This document shows positions 33,441 to 46,380 of a stretch of 64,000 nt of DNA, one piece after another. The translations under genes were made by a program, and so were the position numbers. The stretch is from Mycteria americana (Eukaryota > Chordata > Aves > Ciconiiformes > Ciconiidae). Within the stretch, counting starts at the first letter, position 1, and every line of letters starts with the position of its first letter. Where the stretch lies: positions 135,556,756 through 135,620,755 of the forward strand of contig NC_134366.1 in assembly GCF_035582795.1 (NCBI RefSeq). Reading direction: 5' to 3'. The notes under the pieces were generated by a model. The model was not told the DNA's origin and did no database searches. It saw only the letters and a program-made list of their open reading frames with translations.

Positions 33441-35232
33441 TTTTAGGCGAAAATAATCCATCTTCAGATATTAAATGGCAAAAAGCTGCAACCTCACTGC
33501 AGCTGCGAACTGCTGTGCAAAGGAGAGATCGGTGTTGGCGGAAAACCGCCTTGGAGCATTAACATGAATATGCAGTAATAGAAATACATCTACTCTGCCT
33601 GGAGAAAGGATGGTGAAATTGAATTCAACTTTAGTCCAACTTTGCTGCCCAGCAGTGAGTTCAATTATTGAAGGTGAAGAGTTCATTCCTGCTATTAGTA
33701 TTTTTATTATAACCATTTCCTTTGATTAGGTTTCCTCTGAGATCTCTCTGGCCTACTTAGGCTAAAAGCCTTACTTCATTTAACATACAATTTATAAGGC
33801 ATACTTAGGCCTATTAAAAGGTTTACAAAACTTTGTTCCAGATTATCATCTTCCCCTTCTCTGGCTTTCTACATGTACACTTAATGCTTACTTACTTTTT
33901 GATTGGCCTTTTGGTCATATCTGCCATGCCTTGGACTCTTATGTACTGCTGAAACGTCTACAGGTATCCCCGTTGGTTTTACAAATGTAAAAAAAATCTG
34001 CCTAACTAAATGCATACAGGTAAAGACTGCGAGGAGTGTGAATAATAATGCCAAAAAAAAGAGATTAAAGCAGGAACTCAAGGGACTGAACAGAAAAGAT
34101 AAGCTTGCAAGGGCAAAGTGTTGCAGCGAAGGATAAAAATTGGGGAATGGGTGTAGCAGTCAAGAGTATGTAGAGGTGGACATTTAGAATGGCAGGGAGG
34201 AGGAAGGTGTGAGGAAGCATGGACCTGACCTAGATCAAGAAGAAAAAGCAAGCTGGAAATATAAGATGAAACAAAGAGAATAGAATGTGGAGAGGGCAGT
34301 AACAGCGGGTTGTGCTAAACCTTTTTTTCTGTGCAAAGCTGGACAGAGCCTCCATGGGAAAAATGGCACGCAAGCATGTAACAACCCAACCACTGGTGGC
34401 AGGATGTACACAAAGGGATATCACAGCAAGGTCATACAATGCTTTTAAACACCACTTCCTAATTTTTGAGCACTTAGTTTTGCCATCTCAGTGTTCTTAC
34501 AACTTAGGGTTTTGTTTGTAAAACATAAAGGGTTTGGAAATACAGATACCTTTTATCACACCCTTCAGCTGAGCAACTCATAGCCTTTAGCTAGCTCTTC
34601 TACAAAATTCAGATTGCAATTTTGTCTTCATATTTGACCTAAGTTAGTTTTAATAGCAGTTTCAGTGATTTCCCTCAAGACTGAGTTACAAAAATATCTG
34701 TAAATTTAAGGTTTCTATTAAAAATTTCACGAGTGAGACTGAATTTGTAACACTAATGAGAGCTCCTGTCTCTGACAGTGAAGATGTGGTATCATCAGGG
34801 CTTCACACAGAGGAGCCAACATATCGAATACTTGACCCTTCGCCAGAGAAATTAAGACCTGTTGCAAGACAAGGCTTGTAGGTAAAGGTTTTGTTTTGTT
34901 TAATAACATGTGGAAAAGAGCTCAAGTGCCTGAAAGCTCTGTCTAAATAAAATATGCCTGTTTGTAAACTTTGCCTTGTTTGTATCCTTGGACTATGATG
35001 ATTACTGCTACAACAAAGACTTGAAATTGTGGCAGTATCTCTTAGATGTTCCGTTTTGGTGTATTCCTGTGACGAAGACTTTTCCCAGATAGCTGGAATT
35101 TACCCTCCTTCAGCAGAAGCTTTACACCTGTGTAAAACCTTTATCATAACCTTAACAGGTCTTCTGTGGCAAGTGTTCAAGGGTTGTGTAGGCAACTATC
35201 TTTGACTGTAAAATCACATACACGTACATTTT

Positions 35233-35250
35233 GTATACATATATGTATAC
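35233..35250. repeat. Perfect 18-bp palindrome of TATAC type
   Basis: GTATACATATATGTATAC equals its own reverse complement, followed by CGTATACAAAA that extends the inverted structure. Confidence 0.85.
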
Positions 35251-35944
35251 GTATACAAAAGGTGACAGGAACAAAGCCTTTCTGGAGTTTAAAGAATTCA
35301 CCTCTACCTGCTTAAGCTGTTTTTTCTTTACCTGTCTTCACATGTGAAGACTTGTGGTATGTCCTCCAAACTCCCATCCACTAGACAGTTGCACCAAAGA
35401 TCCCATGAGCTCATTTGCAAAATGGGCAGAACAGCTTTGGGTATGCAGCATAAGTGAGCACTTGGCCCAGAAATTAAGTCTTGGGTCACAGACTGATGTT
35501 GCAGGCAGACTTCATTTTTTTCCAGAGATTTTGTAGACATTATCTTTGACTCAAAAGGTATTTTTCCAGTCAAAGACATGTGAAAAGCTTTTACGCTGAG
35601 GTTGGGTTCTTAGTTGCAGCTCAAAAATCACCTTTCTGACACACTGTATAAGAAATATAATAAGAAATATATATATAATATATATATATAAGAAAATATG
35701 TATTAATACAAAGTTCATACTATTATATTATGGGATGTTTCTAAGACATTCAAATATATCTGTAAGTTAAAAACAGTCTTTGGTTAAGTAAACTGAGAAC
35801 AGGGCACATGTTACAAGGATTCCAGCCTCATAATACACTGTCTATGGGTGAAATCCTGAAGCTACTGAAAGAAATTTGTTGTGCATTTCCATAGTACTCA
35901 GTGCAAGGGAATCCTAACAATCACCCTGGCTAAAGTGTAGATGC

Positions 35945-36048
35945 AGCACTTAGGGACATGGTTTAGTGGTGGCCTTGGCAGTGTTAGGTTTACAGTTGGA
36001 CTCGATGATCTTAAAGGTCTTTTCCAAACTAAATGATTCTATGACTCT
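35945..36048 (+). mobile_element. CR1 LINE 3' tail fragment
   Basis: Reads GCACTTAGGGACATGGTTTA, then GGTTTACAGTTGGACTCGAT and GATCTTAAAGGTCTTTTCC, ending in AATGATTCTATGACTCTA. This is the CR1 3' end only, slightly diverged. Confidence 0.88.
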
Positions 36049-36653
36049 AAGTTCAGAAAGGTCAGGGAGTAGGAGCTGTGAAAGTTAGTAGTACATCCAT
36101 AGCGAAGCTTCTGAAGCAAATGGGAAAAGAAAGCTCAACACTGAAGTCTTTTCCTTAAGAAGCACGAGTCTGTGCTCCTTTTTTTACAGGACACTATAAA
36201 AAATCATAAAAGGTTTTTGAGTTTCAACCCTACAGTAGTAGTTGTATGTTCTTTCTGTGACTGATACAGATAAATAGAAGGACCTGTATTTCATGCACAC
36301 ACATTTAAGCTAGCATTAGCACACAAATTTCAATAGGATCAAGATTAAGAGTTTAACTTTCATAGATGCTGAACACTTAATTTCAGTCAATGAGGATAGC
36401 AGGTAGTCAGCATCTCTATAAATTAAGTTATAGTTAACTTGCTTAAACTTGTGCAGAGAAAGCCATTGTGCAATGTTTAATTTTCAGATCTTTGATTTTT
36501 TACTAAGAATTCACATATTTCAAAAGTGTAAGTGCAGAGGTGTGAGTCAGGAAATCAAGACAATAATTGGGAGAGCTGTTTTACAGAGTGCGAGATGCCT
36601 TGCTCTTTCCTCTTGCCTTTCTCCTCAAAGAAGCATCCACAGCTAAAACAAAA

Positions 36654-37207
36654 TATCATGGTTTAACCCCAGCTGGCAACTAAGCACCACACAGCCGCTT
36701 GCTCACACTCCCCCCCTGCCCCGGTGGTATGGGGGAGAGAATCAGAAAAAAAAAGTAAAACCTGTCAGTTGAGATAAAGACAGCTTAATAGGACAGCAGA
36801 GGAAGAGATAATAATAATACTACTAATAATAATGATTAAAGAATGTACAAAACAAGTGATGCACAATGCAATTGCTCACCACCCACCGACCGATGCCCAG
36901 CCCGTCCCCGAGCAGCGACCGCTGCCCCCCGGCCAACTCCCCCCAGTTTCTATACTGGGCATGATGTCATATGGTATGGAATAGCCCTTGGGCCAGTTGG
37001 GGTCAGCTGTCCTGGCTGTGCCCCCTCCCAGCTTCTTGTGCACCTGGCAGAGCATGGGAAGCTGAAAAGCCCTTGACCAGTGTAAACATGACTTAGCAAC
37101 AACTAAAGCATCAGTGTGTTACCACATTATTCTTATACTAAATGCAAACCACAGCACTATACCAGCTACTAGGAAGAAAACTCTATCCCAGATGAAACCA
37201 GGAGACA
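36654..37207 (-). mobile_element. Solo LTR of an avian endogenous retrovirus (second family)
   Basis: On the plus strand it opens TATCATGGTTTAACCCCAGC and closes CTCTATCCCAGATGAAACCA plus GGAGACA, the reverse complement of a common avian LTR that starts near TGGTTT...GGGATAGAG and ends GGGGTTAAACCATGA. The interior has an AATAAT microsatellite, GATGCACAATGCAATTGCTC and TATACTGGGCATGATGTCAT. No internal genes. A possible CAAAA duplication flanks it, but the exact ends are ambiguous. Family placement is from memory. Confidence 0.7.
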
Positions 37208-40200
37208 AAATAACCCTACTCTACAAAAAAAAATTAAGTTCAAGTATTTCTTCTTCAAGGTTATCACATATTCCAGGGTGGAGAGGCATCTGGGGAGAAT
37301 TACATTACCATTTATTAACTAGAGAGACATGAAATTGCATGACACATGGAGAAAAATATTATTTATCACTCTGGTATTTATTATGTACAGGTAAAAAAAA
37401 ACCAGTCCTGTACAAGCAGACTCCTGCACCAATGCAAGCTTCCAGTGAAATCCAGAGCAGACCGTCAAGTCAGTGGGATCCCCAGTTTGTCATGGGAGTC
37501 TGTTCATGGAAAGTACTTTGGAATATTACTGTGGAAGAAATAAATCTTTCAAGCTAAGCAAAACTGAATTGAGAACCCATTACTGTACTGAAGGCTGACC
37601 ATTTTGTACAGAAAAAAAAAAGTGTATAATAGTTGTCATCCTTCTCTGAATCAATACTGTAGGAATGTCTCAGCAAGGGACATAGTAGTGCTGAAGATGT
37701 CTGCCTTTCAATGAAACTTAAACCTCAAGGTGTAACAGGTCTGGTTGTTGCAGTAAACACTCTCTGATTTTTATCTGAATTTCTCCATGATCCATCCTTC
37801 TTCTTGTCTGTCTGCTCACTGGTGCTGATAGCATTGCTCAAAACTTTGGCAAATCTTTTCCTATTGTACTAGACCTTAAAGCTTATAATATACTGTCTAG
37901 CAGGGTTGATTGGTGACTCAGCAACTCAGCAATAGCCTTTAAAAGTCTTGCTCTATAATATAATATAATTCAGCAATCTCAGCAGACAGTCGATGGTAGG
38001 TACACTGGCAGAGAACTTGTCTTTCCTTTTACAGCACCATAGATTATTTGCAAAACCATCTTGGCGTAAAAATAAGGGGAGAGGAAGTGTAGTATAAGCA
38101 CAATCCAAGCTTCTAGTTAAATTATATCTAGTGTATTCTGCTCTATAAGACACTGCAATCCTTGGTGTGTGAAGAGATGATGAAAAACATTCATGATCAG
38201 GAACTGGCAGGGTAACTCAAGGACTGAGTGAGTGATGAAAGGGAAAGACTTTGATCCTGCTGTCTTGCTGTAGAAAGAGGATGAATCATCTGCACCAAAC
38301 CATTTGCAGAAGAGATGGTTTATTTATTGTCAGATTTACGGGCATCCCCTCAAAGTCTGGGCATGTTATGGAAGTAATAAGGGCTAGCTAGACCCAGCCC
38401 TGTCACGTGGCTGGGAGAATATGCATCACACTGTATGTGTTTAAAGAGAGGAAAGACTTGTGTAAGTTCCTTAACCCTTGTCTCTTCCTCCTTTCAAATA
38501 AACCTATGCCCATACATATAGGGAAGTATATCGGCTGTATATTTAATTAAATACTTCAGGCTTTAATTTCACCTTTCACAGTTTTCCACCTATCACTCAT
38601 TTTTAGTTGAAATTTATCTAACTAGTTTCACTGGGTTTTCACTGAAGAGCTTCTGTAAACGGGTGGTGAGGAGGAGCCAAAAAAAAAAACCAAACAAACC
38701 AGCAAACAACAGCTCTTCGGCAAGCTTCTTGTTATTCCCTACATCTGCGGTTTCACAACTTCTGTCTGTGACTGTGTGCTTGGTCTGGCTGGCTCTAGCG
38801 TCCCTCCCTGGGACCTCTGCTCACAATTTTTTGTTGCTTTTGCAGCTTGCCAACTTTTCCACTGTATAAGCATCCAAGTGATAAAAGATGCTAACTCAGG
38901 TTGCTGGGGCTTACAGCCACTGGCAAGCTGTGAGAAAAACCAACAAGCAGAATGAATAGGGTGAATATTTGTGCATTGACATGCCTTGTCTTTCCTGCAT
39001 GCATTCCAGCATATGGGTACTGCCTGCAGTATAGCTGCAGCAGCAGCCGCCTATGGGTTATGATGTGCTGTAGCAAGTTCCCCCGTCCTTTACCTTTAAT
39101 GCCAAGTCCTCAGTCAAAGCATGTTGTTTCAAGGTGTGGTTCTTTGTGGCCTTGTACTGAACTTGATTGCAACTCTGCAACTACTCTGCAACTCCTTCGT
39201 CCTGTTGACTTTTTAGTCCTGTTTACGGTACGCAGCAGGATATGCAGGGTAAGAAAGACAAGCCCTGGCACAGAAGCAGTACCCAGTGCCTTGACTTAAC
39301 AACTTTTTGCCTGGGGAGATGACTCTAAATGGAGCTTTACTAGCCAGGGAGTTAGGTGCTGACTCTGTGCTCACAAGATGTGCCCATCTTGGAGTCCTGT
39401 GCTGGAATTCTGCACTAAAATATGTCAAAAAGGAAATAAATTTCTGTCATTAAAACATAGTCACTGGAGAAGGGGAGGTGTTGTTTCATATTAATGCCAA
39501 CGTGATGGTTAGAACATATGCCAGAACTGTAAAAGTTCCAGATTTGATTCCTCCCTCTGCCTCCAAATCCTCGTCTCCAAAAAACATGCCTTAAATGCTG
39601 TAAAAGAATACTATGAGAACACTCCATCCCTTAGCTATAGTACACATTGTTCATTAGGATTATTTGGGTTTTAGGGCATAATAAGATGAACCTGACAAGG
39701 TAGCATAGCAGAGTACTAAATAGCATATAGGCGTAGGAACATTGGTGCAGGATCCTGCTCCAAGAACTCTTTATATATTTTACCAGTAATACACAAAGAT
39801 ATCTAGAAGGAGGGACTGCCAACCAGTTCTCCTGTCATTGAATAAACATTGCTGTTGCTTTGGAGCCTGTATGAGGCATAGAAATCTCAAAGGCACAGAA
39901 AAATGTTATTTTTGTCTTTCAAAAAGGGGACATTTGGGGAAGAATAAAACATCTACAGTAGTTATTTGCAGCAATTATTGGCAAAATATTACTTTAGAAA
40001 TAAGTGTACTAAGTATAATTTAATACATAGAAATTACTGAGATGTATGTACTAAGTTTACTTTTTAATTAAAATACTGTATTCTATCTAAAGACAGAAGC
40101 GTACCTCTCACAAAGGTTTTTGTCTCTGAAAAAATTCAGAAGAAAATAACAATAAGAGAACATCAATTCTGTTGACAGTAAACACAGACAAAGATTACAA

Positions 40201-40627
40201 CCAATGAAGTGCAGCAGTGATTTATAACTAGAGATCCAATGTTATAATACAGATTCTGAAGAAACTCAGGTTATTCTAGTTCCAATTAAGTTATTTCTAG
40301 AGGAAAAGCTTGAAAAATCAGTATGATCTCTATATATTAGAAGCAGCCTCAAGAAGTTATATAAATAGAGGCTATATAAGCCTATAATATGCAAGAATTC
40401 TAATTGTCTAAACCCACAAGATTTTAAATATTGTAAATAAAATATATGCAGAAAGCATTTTTAGAATTGAAGTGCAAAGTCAAACCACAATTTTAAAGTT
40501 ACTATTAATTTTTTTATTGTGAGCAAAAATATTTCATATAGAAGCTTCTGAAATTTTTGCCATTTCTAAATCTGACCTTATAAAGAAGGAGAAAATAAAA
40601 CAAAAGGGGTGCCTCAAAAGTTTCTGG

Positions 40628-40700
40628 GCTTCCCTTTTTTTTTTTTCTCCTTTCTCTCTTTTTTTAGTATTTTTTTTCCTCTCTCCATACCTTTTCCAGA
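40628..40700. repeat. Polypyrimidine tract
   Basis: A run of about 70 bases made almost entirely of T and C on the plus strand, with few purines. Confidence 0.8.
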
Positions 40701-43700
40701 TCAGCCTCCTGAAAAAATGACTATTTTAGAACTGGTTTGTTGACCCAGCTGGGTTTTATACATAAGGTACGTACTGATTTATTTAGCACTGTAAGGACTG
40801 AAAAATCCTGGGCATCCATTAAATGCAGCCCCTGCAGCTGGGTTAGGCAGCTCGCACAATCAGTTACAAGACCCAGTTATTGGGATTTAAATACCTAATA
40901 GGTAGCTAATTCTTATCTAAGGCACCTGATGTCCTTCACTGATTTGGTCGTGAAATACTGCACTTGGACATAATTCTCAAACAGGAGGGTTCAATTCTGC
41001 TCACACTGTAATAAAAAGGGACAGGGAACAAGTAAATTGTTAGATAAACATTGCCTCTGTACTGTTCAGCAGCTTTGAAATGTCCATAATCAGAATTTTT
41101 TTATCCCTAGCTTGTCCACCCAACCCCCCCGTATCAGGCACGTTGCTAAACGGGCTAAGGGTCTGAGTTAGATTCCAGGTAAATGAGAAGGGGACTGGAA
41201 GACGAAGAGTAAAGGGGCTTCAGGAGTGGAAAAGCTTGAGAAGCCCTGCTGTAGAAATTTAAACCTTAGAAATTAAATTAACTGCCACGCTATTCAGCTC
41301 AATAACCCCAGCAAAATTAATGGTTAATTTTATATCTTCAACAGGTCTGCATTTTCTCTGGTGATCAATGAATATTGTTGATTACCAGTGCTGTGGAGAT
41401 AAGGATGACATTGATGAGATTTTCATTGATCTGACCTATTTGTAAACAGAGTCAAAGACAAAAATAAATTATGTTTTTGGCAAATAAGATGGCATTGCAA
41501 AGACAGTGCATCTGTCTTTTTTTTTTGTCTTTTTTTTTTTTTATTAAAAGCAATTTCCAGGGAATTAATTAGTACATGGTAAACTTTGTTCAATGGAGGT
41601 TGTGAAGCTTTGAAGACATTCACCTCCCTCAGAAATCTGTGAAGTTTAAAGATTCTGAGTAAAGCAGAGTCAGACCTACTGCGTGCTTTCACATGAGAAT
41701 ATATAGCATTGGTTCTCTGAGACACTGGAAAAACCATTTGCAAGCTGAAGCCTGTAAATAAAAACTTAACATTGAAAAGGGCACCTACAAATACTGCAAA
41801 AATGTATCCATGGTGCACCATGAACACATTTGTGCATGCAGAAGTATAAAAACTAAGCATGCATGGTTACCTTCACCTCCGTACCAGATAATCTGATATA
41901 TTTTCCTGTCCTTCTTTTAGTTTTGTATCTATTATAATACTATATACCTCAGCAAACTAAATGCAAACTTTTCTTTGGGTCTTGCATTTTATTAGGGTTT
42001 AGGTTTTTATTTTGCCTATGCTTTAAATAAATCATCTCTCCTAATGAATTTATACAGCTGTCATTCTGATTCTAAATAGGAGAGAATCCAGTATATCATA
42101 CTGTAAAAGAATGACAGACACACAACACAGTATTCTTCCTAAGTTACATGAAAGGGAGAGATGACTTTTTTTCTGGAAAATACTGAGATATGTGTTAAGT
42201 TATGGTCTGCTACTATTGATATTGTTGGAGTTTTGTACAAGAATATTCCTGTACAGATCAGTTCTTACAATAAACAGATATTATGCTGTATCTAAAACTA
42301 TAACTGTTCTTTTTACAATGCAGAAAATGCAGTATTACAATTTCTTTTTTTTTTTCTTTTTGAAAAATATGTTTATAAGTATTTTCTCTTCTGAAACCCA
42401 GATTTATTTTTTTTTTAAATCATGCTGTTAATCAATTCTGTTAGTAGATATTTTAACAAGCAGTTCTAGGATACATCAAGCCAATTAGATGTGACCAAAC
42501 CACCATTCTGTTTGAAACAACAGGCATCTTCTCACCTAGACAAGCTTTGGACCGCCAAAACATAAGAGCTATGACCAGAATCAGGCCACTATAATACACT
42601 GCTATGTAGAATCTATGCATTGTTTACATTATGCCTAGACTAAACCAATAACTTAAGCCCTCACATCTCTTTATGTACTAAGCATCAATGCAGCAGGAAT
42701 TTCCCAGGCCTTGTCCCTACTGCTAAACAGGTCTGTAAGGTGGAGAGGAATATATTGCATTACTGCCTTTCACACCAAATGAATGGAGTAATTTACTTTG
42801 TCATGATTTAGATACTTAGATAAAAATCAGGCATCAATAAATGCTGTGTCTTTACTGGAAAAGAAACTGGTTGATTCCAGATAGGTATAGCACTGGTTTC
42901 AACTCCCTATAAATACTCTTTACAAATATTCTTTTGAGTAGGTGAGAAAGATGGCTACTCCTCTATCCTAATTTTCCTTCCACATACTGGATTAAAAACT
43001 AGTCTATGCTGCCTGCAGTTGGTACTGTCTCAACACAAAGAAATCTTTCAGACGAGCCATTGACAACCTAATTTCATCTAACACTAGGTTCTCTGTGTCC
43101 AGCTGAAGGTCAATCGTCTCTACTGACTTTCATGATGTACTTTTATTGAGCATGTAATAGCATTGTCCACTGCCTTGCCGACATAAGGCTTCAGGGGCCT
43201 GGGCATTAATATTTTATTTACAAAAGAGCCCAAGTGTGAGAAGTCAAGTTACAGCCACTGCCTGTGGATTTCCATTGCTTCCTCCCGACACGGTACCTGT
43301 CCTGCTGGCTGATCACCTGCGATAAAGATGAAGTAAACCTGGGGGATGAGAAGTATTATCCAGTGTGAACCAAGACTAGATGACAGTGCATCTGCTGCTG
43401 GTGGTGTGTCACAGAGCCAGTCTAAATTGCAGAACCTTCTACAGGCTAGGCAGCAAAGTCAGCTCTTCAGTACAGCTGCTGCCACTGGGACATGTCACTT
43501 TTTTTTGCCCTTTGCAAGGCAGCAAAATTGTGGAGGCCCAAAGAACAACTAGTTTTAAAGAAATTCTTTTGATCCCCTTTCAGAGGAAACGCGTGGTTTT
43601 CAAGAGCGTTTTTCCAGAAGCTGTGTTGAGAAGCTGCTGTTCACTGTTGGCTATTGGAAGTCAGCAAGCGACTGTTTTTAGACGATGAAACTAACGAAGC

Positions 43701-43786
43701 CTAGTTTCCAGTGGACCTGTGTTTCAAATTCCTCCACCATCCTCAGCAGAGTAGTGCCAGCTGCCTTCTCCGTGCAGTTTGCTCCT

Positions 43787-43818
43787 GGAGCCGAGGAGCA
43801 AAGGAGCCGAGGAGCCGA
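43787..43818 (+). repeat. Three copies of GGAGCCGA in a small CpG-bearing patch
   Basis: GGAGCCGA occurs at 43787-43794, 43803-43810 and 43811-43818. The surrounding 43.76-43.90 kb has more CpG than the AT-rich neighbourhood. Confidence 0.75.
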
Positions 43819-44179
43819 GACCCTCCGTCTGGCAGAGACGGTAGTGCTGTGCCGGCTGTGACCGACACGCGTGCTGACCGGGGAGCCTGAGTGGACAAGA
43901 GAGAAGTGAGGACAGCTGAGCTCATTCTGCAGCTCTCGAGGGGAGAGAACAGGTCGCCTCTGCCCTTTCTCCAATCCTTCTACTTTGTAAGGACTCAATA
44001 CCTCTGGGCCCTTGCCTTTCTGTCAAATGTAGTCGATGTTAGCTGTCAGGTTCAAAGTTTATGGGGGGGAGAGACAGGCTGATGGACAGACAGATGGGCA
44101 GGCAATGTGAGCACATTTATTTCCTTGGGAAATCAGATCTGTAAGTCATATGCAAAACTGTGGATTGTACGTTGGTGGG

Positions 44180-44335
44180 TGGGATTTTCAAAAGCTCCTA
44201 AGACCCAGAGCGGCAAATTTATTTATGCACCTCATCTTAACTGGGATAGAAGGAGAATTAGGTACCTAACTAACATTAAAAGTCTAACCTAAATGACTTT
44301 AATAGGATTTGCTGTATCACTTGAGTAGCCTTAAT
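44180..44335. repeat. Putative ancient hAT-like MITE
   Basis: Begins GGGATTTTCAAAAGCTCCTAAG and ends near GACTTTAATAGGATTT, words that occur in a widespread palindromic element of turtles, crocodiles and birds with GATTTTCAAAAG ends. Decayed; assignment from memory. Confidence 0.4.
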
Positions 44336-45432
44336 CCCACTTGCTCTATTTAAAATGGTAGACGATAAAAGTTTTTGGCACTGATTTAGAAGAGTCTATC
44401 ATTTTATAAAGCTTACATAAAAGCAACGATAATGCCTGAAAACCTTGAAAATTTTGCAGTTAGAACATCAGATGCCTTAATTCACACGCATTGTATTAAT
44501 GGCAAAATGTCACTGGGAAAACAAAGCCTTAGATTGGTGCCAAACAGTCAACACTGAAGCAATGTTCCTACAAGTTTTCACATTGATCCAGCAAATAAAA
44601 AAAATACTGGATAAGAGATCTCCCCTTTTCTATAGCCAGTTAAAACATATAGCATGTCAGAGAAGACGACCAGTGAAATGTTGCAACGGCGCAGTCAAGG
44701 CAAGTCTTCATTTGGTTTGCATTACTTCTACAGGTGAGGTGTGTAGCAAAGAGCCGTATGCCATGGTAGATAAGGTGTACTGATGCCGTCAAGACCTGTG
44801 AGCAAATTCTGGCTGATAACTATTGGCAAGGAGGATTGCAGAGGAAAGTGGGCAGAGGGACTACAAGTATAGATGTGATACCTGTGTTTGCTGGGTGTTG
44901 TGAAAGTAAGACTGGTATGCACCACTATCAAAATTAATTTCTCCTAGTCAAATGGAAAGCAGATTCCATCAGTGGGTCCAAAATCTCACCCTCAGTATTT
45001 ATTTTTTCCCAGTAAAGGTGCTTTTTAAGAAGACTAATTAGTTTTAAATTGTGATTTTTTTAAACTGAGAACAAGGGCTTTTTTATATGTTTTTCAAATA
45101 ACCAATTTAAGCTAGGGGTGTAAATAAATCTGTCCAGAGGACAAGCATCCTTTTACTGCATTTCAAGATTACGAAATTTGCTTTCATTTTATACTGTAAA
45201 ACCCAAAACCTATGAGAGCATACTGTGTCAAAATATTTGGATTTGGATTTAAAATGTCAGATGTATATTTAGAGATCACACTTGCAGTGACTAGACAGTC
45301 AACATGGGACATTTCAGGAAAAAACTCTATCCAAATTGGTAGATCTCTGTGAAAGCTTTGAGTTTAAATGAGGAATATCTTCTACAAAGAAATGGTTCTG
45401 AGTGGTTTTACTGCAAAACCTAAATGAATGGC

Positions 45433-45502
45433 TTGATTTTCAAAAGTGCTTAAACTGGCACAAAGTACCAAAGGAGGATAAAGGCCTTCTGAAAATTATG
45501 TT
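45433..45502. repeat. Putative short MITE copy, GATTTTCAAAAG ends
   Basis: Starts GATTTTCAAAAGTGCTTAAAC and ends GGCCTTCTGAAAATTA; the ends are imperfect inverted repeats (ATTTTCAAAAG against ATTTTCAGAAG). Possibly the same family as the copy 1.2 kb to the left. Confidence 0.35.
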
Positions 45503-46254
45503 TATTGAGAAGCTTATCTCTAGGAACTTGTAAAGAAGTTGGGCAGAGACTAAACAGTGCAAATAGTTTGACCCATGCAAATTCTAAGCATTAGGGCATT
45601 ATTTACCCATCTCCCTGATAGTAAAACCAAAGCTAATAAATAACCACATTGCATCATCATTCCTTGCTACCTTCAGGGAAATCCTGTTTACTTAGACCCT
45701 TTCCTGCCAAGTGAAACAATATTTGAGTTCTTGAATGACATATAAACTTTAATCCAAGTTGGCAATCACTGGGTATTCACTGACTCAGCTGAGTTAATAA
45801 ATGAGTTAGGTATTTTTAGTCTTGATTTTCCTTACCATTTCTTCACTGAATTCAACTAAAAAGAATGATGATGCTGTCTACATTGCCTATACTAATCATA
45901 TTCAGAGTCTCTATAGCAGCACCATTGAAGGAAGCATACTAGAGCCATTTCTATCTTCCGGCAATGTTTTCCTTTCTTTTAGTGCATGAAGGTAGCCAGA
46001 GGACAGAACCATTCTTAGACACTGAAATAGTCCTTCCCTGTGATGTCCTTTCAGCTGTCCAGGCAGGGGAACTTGGTATCATATCAGTGAAATTAAATGA
46101 AAGGCATGAGCACAGAAGGACTGAGAATGTGGTTTCATGATGTGGTTAACCCAAAAAGATGCCTGTGATTCCTAAAAAACATGTAAGATCAGTAATATTA
46201 TATATGCATTGATGGTATTACTACTATGGTTGATGTTACTGCATTACTCTATTC

Positions 46255-46380
46255 TCTTAGGTTCTGTGCAGACACAGAACAAGTTGGTTCCCGCCCTCAG
46301 GCAGCCTGCATCTACCTATAAAAAAGACACAAAAAGACAGAGTTAGATAGGGATAAGAAAACAGTGAAACTACACTAGTC
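46255..46380 (+). repeat. Possible ancient SINE/LINE2-type fragment
   Basis: The words GTTCCCGCCCTCAGGCAGCC, then CATCTACCTATAAAAAAGACA resemble the CCCTGCCCTCAGGGAGCTTAC...AGACAGACA block of old amniote interspersed repeats. Short and diverged. Confidence 0.3.

Larger units (their letters stand above)
33441..36653. other. Intergenic sequence between TTPA and the 36.65-kb LTR
   Basis: No coding exon supported. Contains a short CR1 tail (35945-36048), an AT dinucleotide patch (about 35655-35690) and a small TATAC palindrome (35233-35250). Confidence 0.6.

Noticed and set aside
32374-33461. Open frames up to 342 codons on both strands
   Set aside because: CpG-island composition makes stops rare. 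Only the 65-codon TTPA exon within 32799-32993 is supported by homology.
41423-41860. 145-codon minus-strand open frame
   Set aside because: It includes a lysine run from the poly(T) tract and has no family resemblance.
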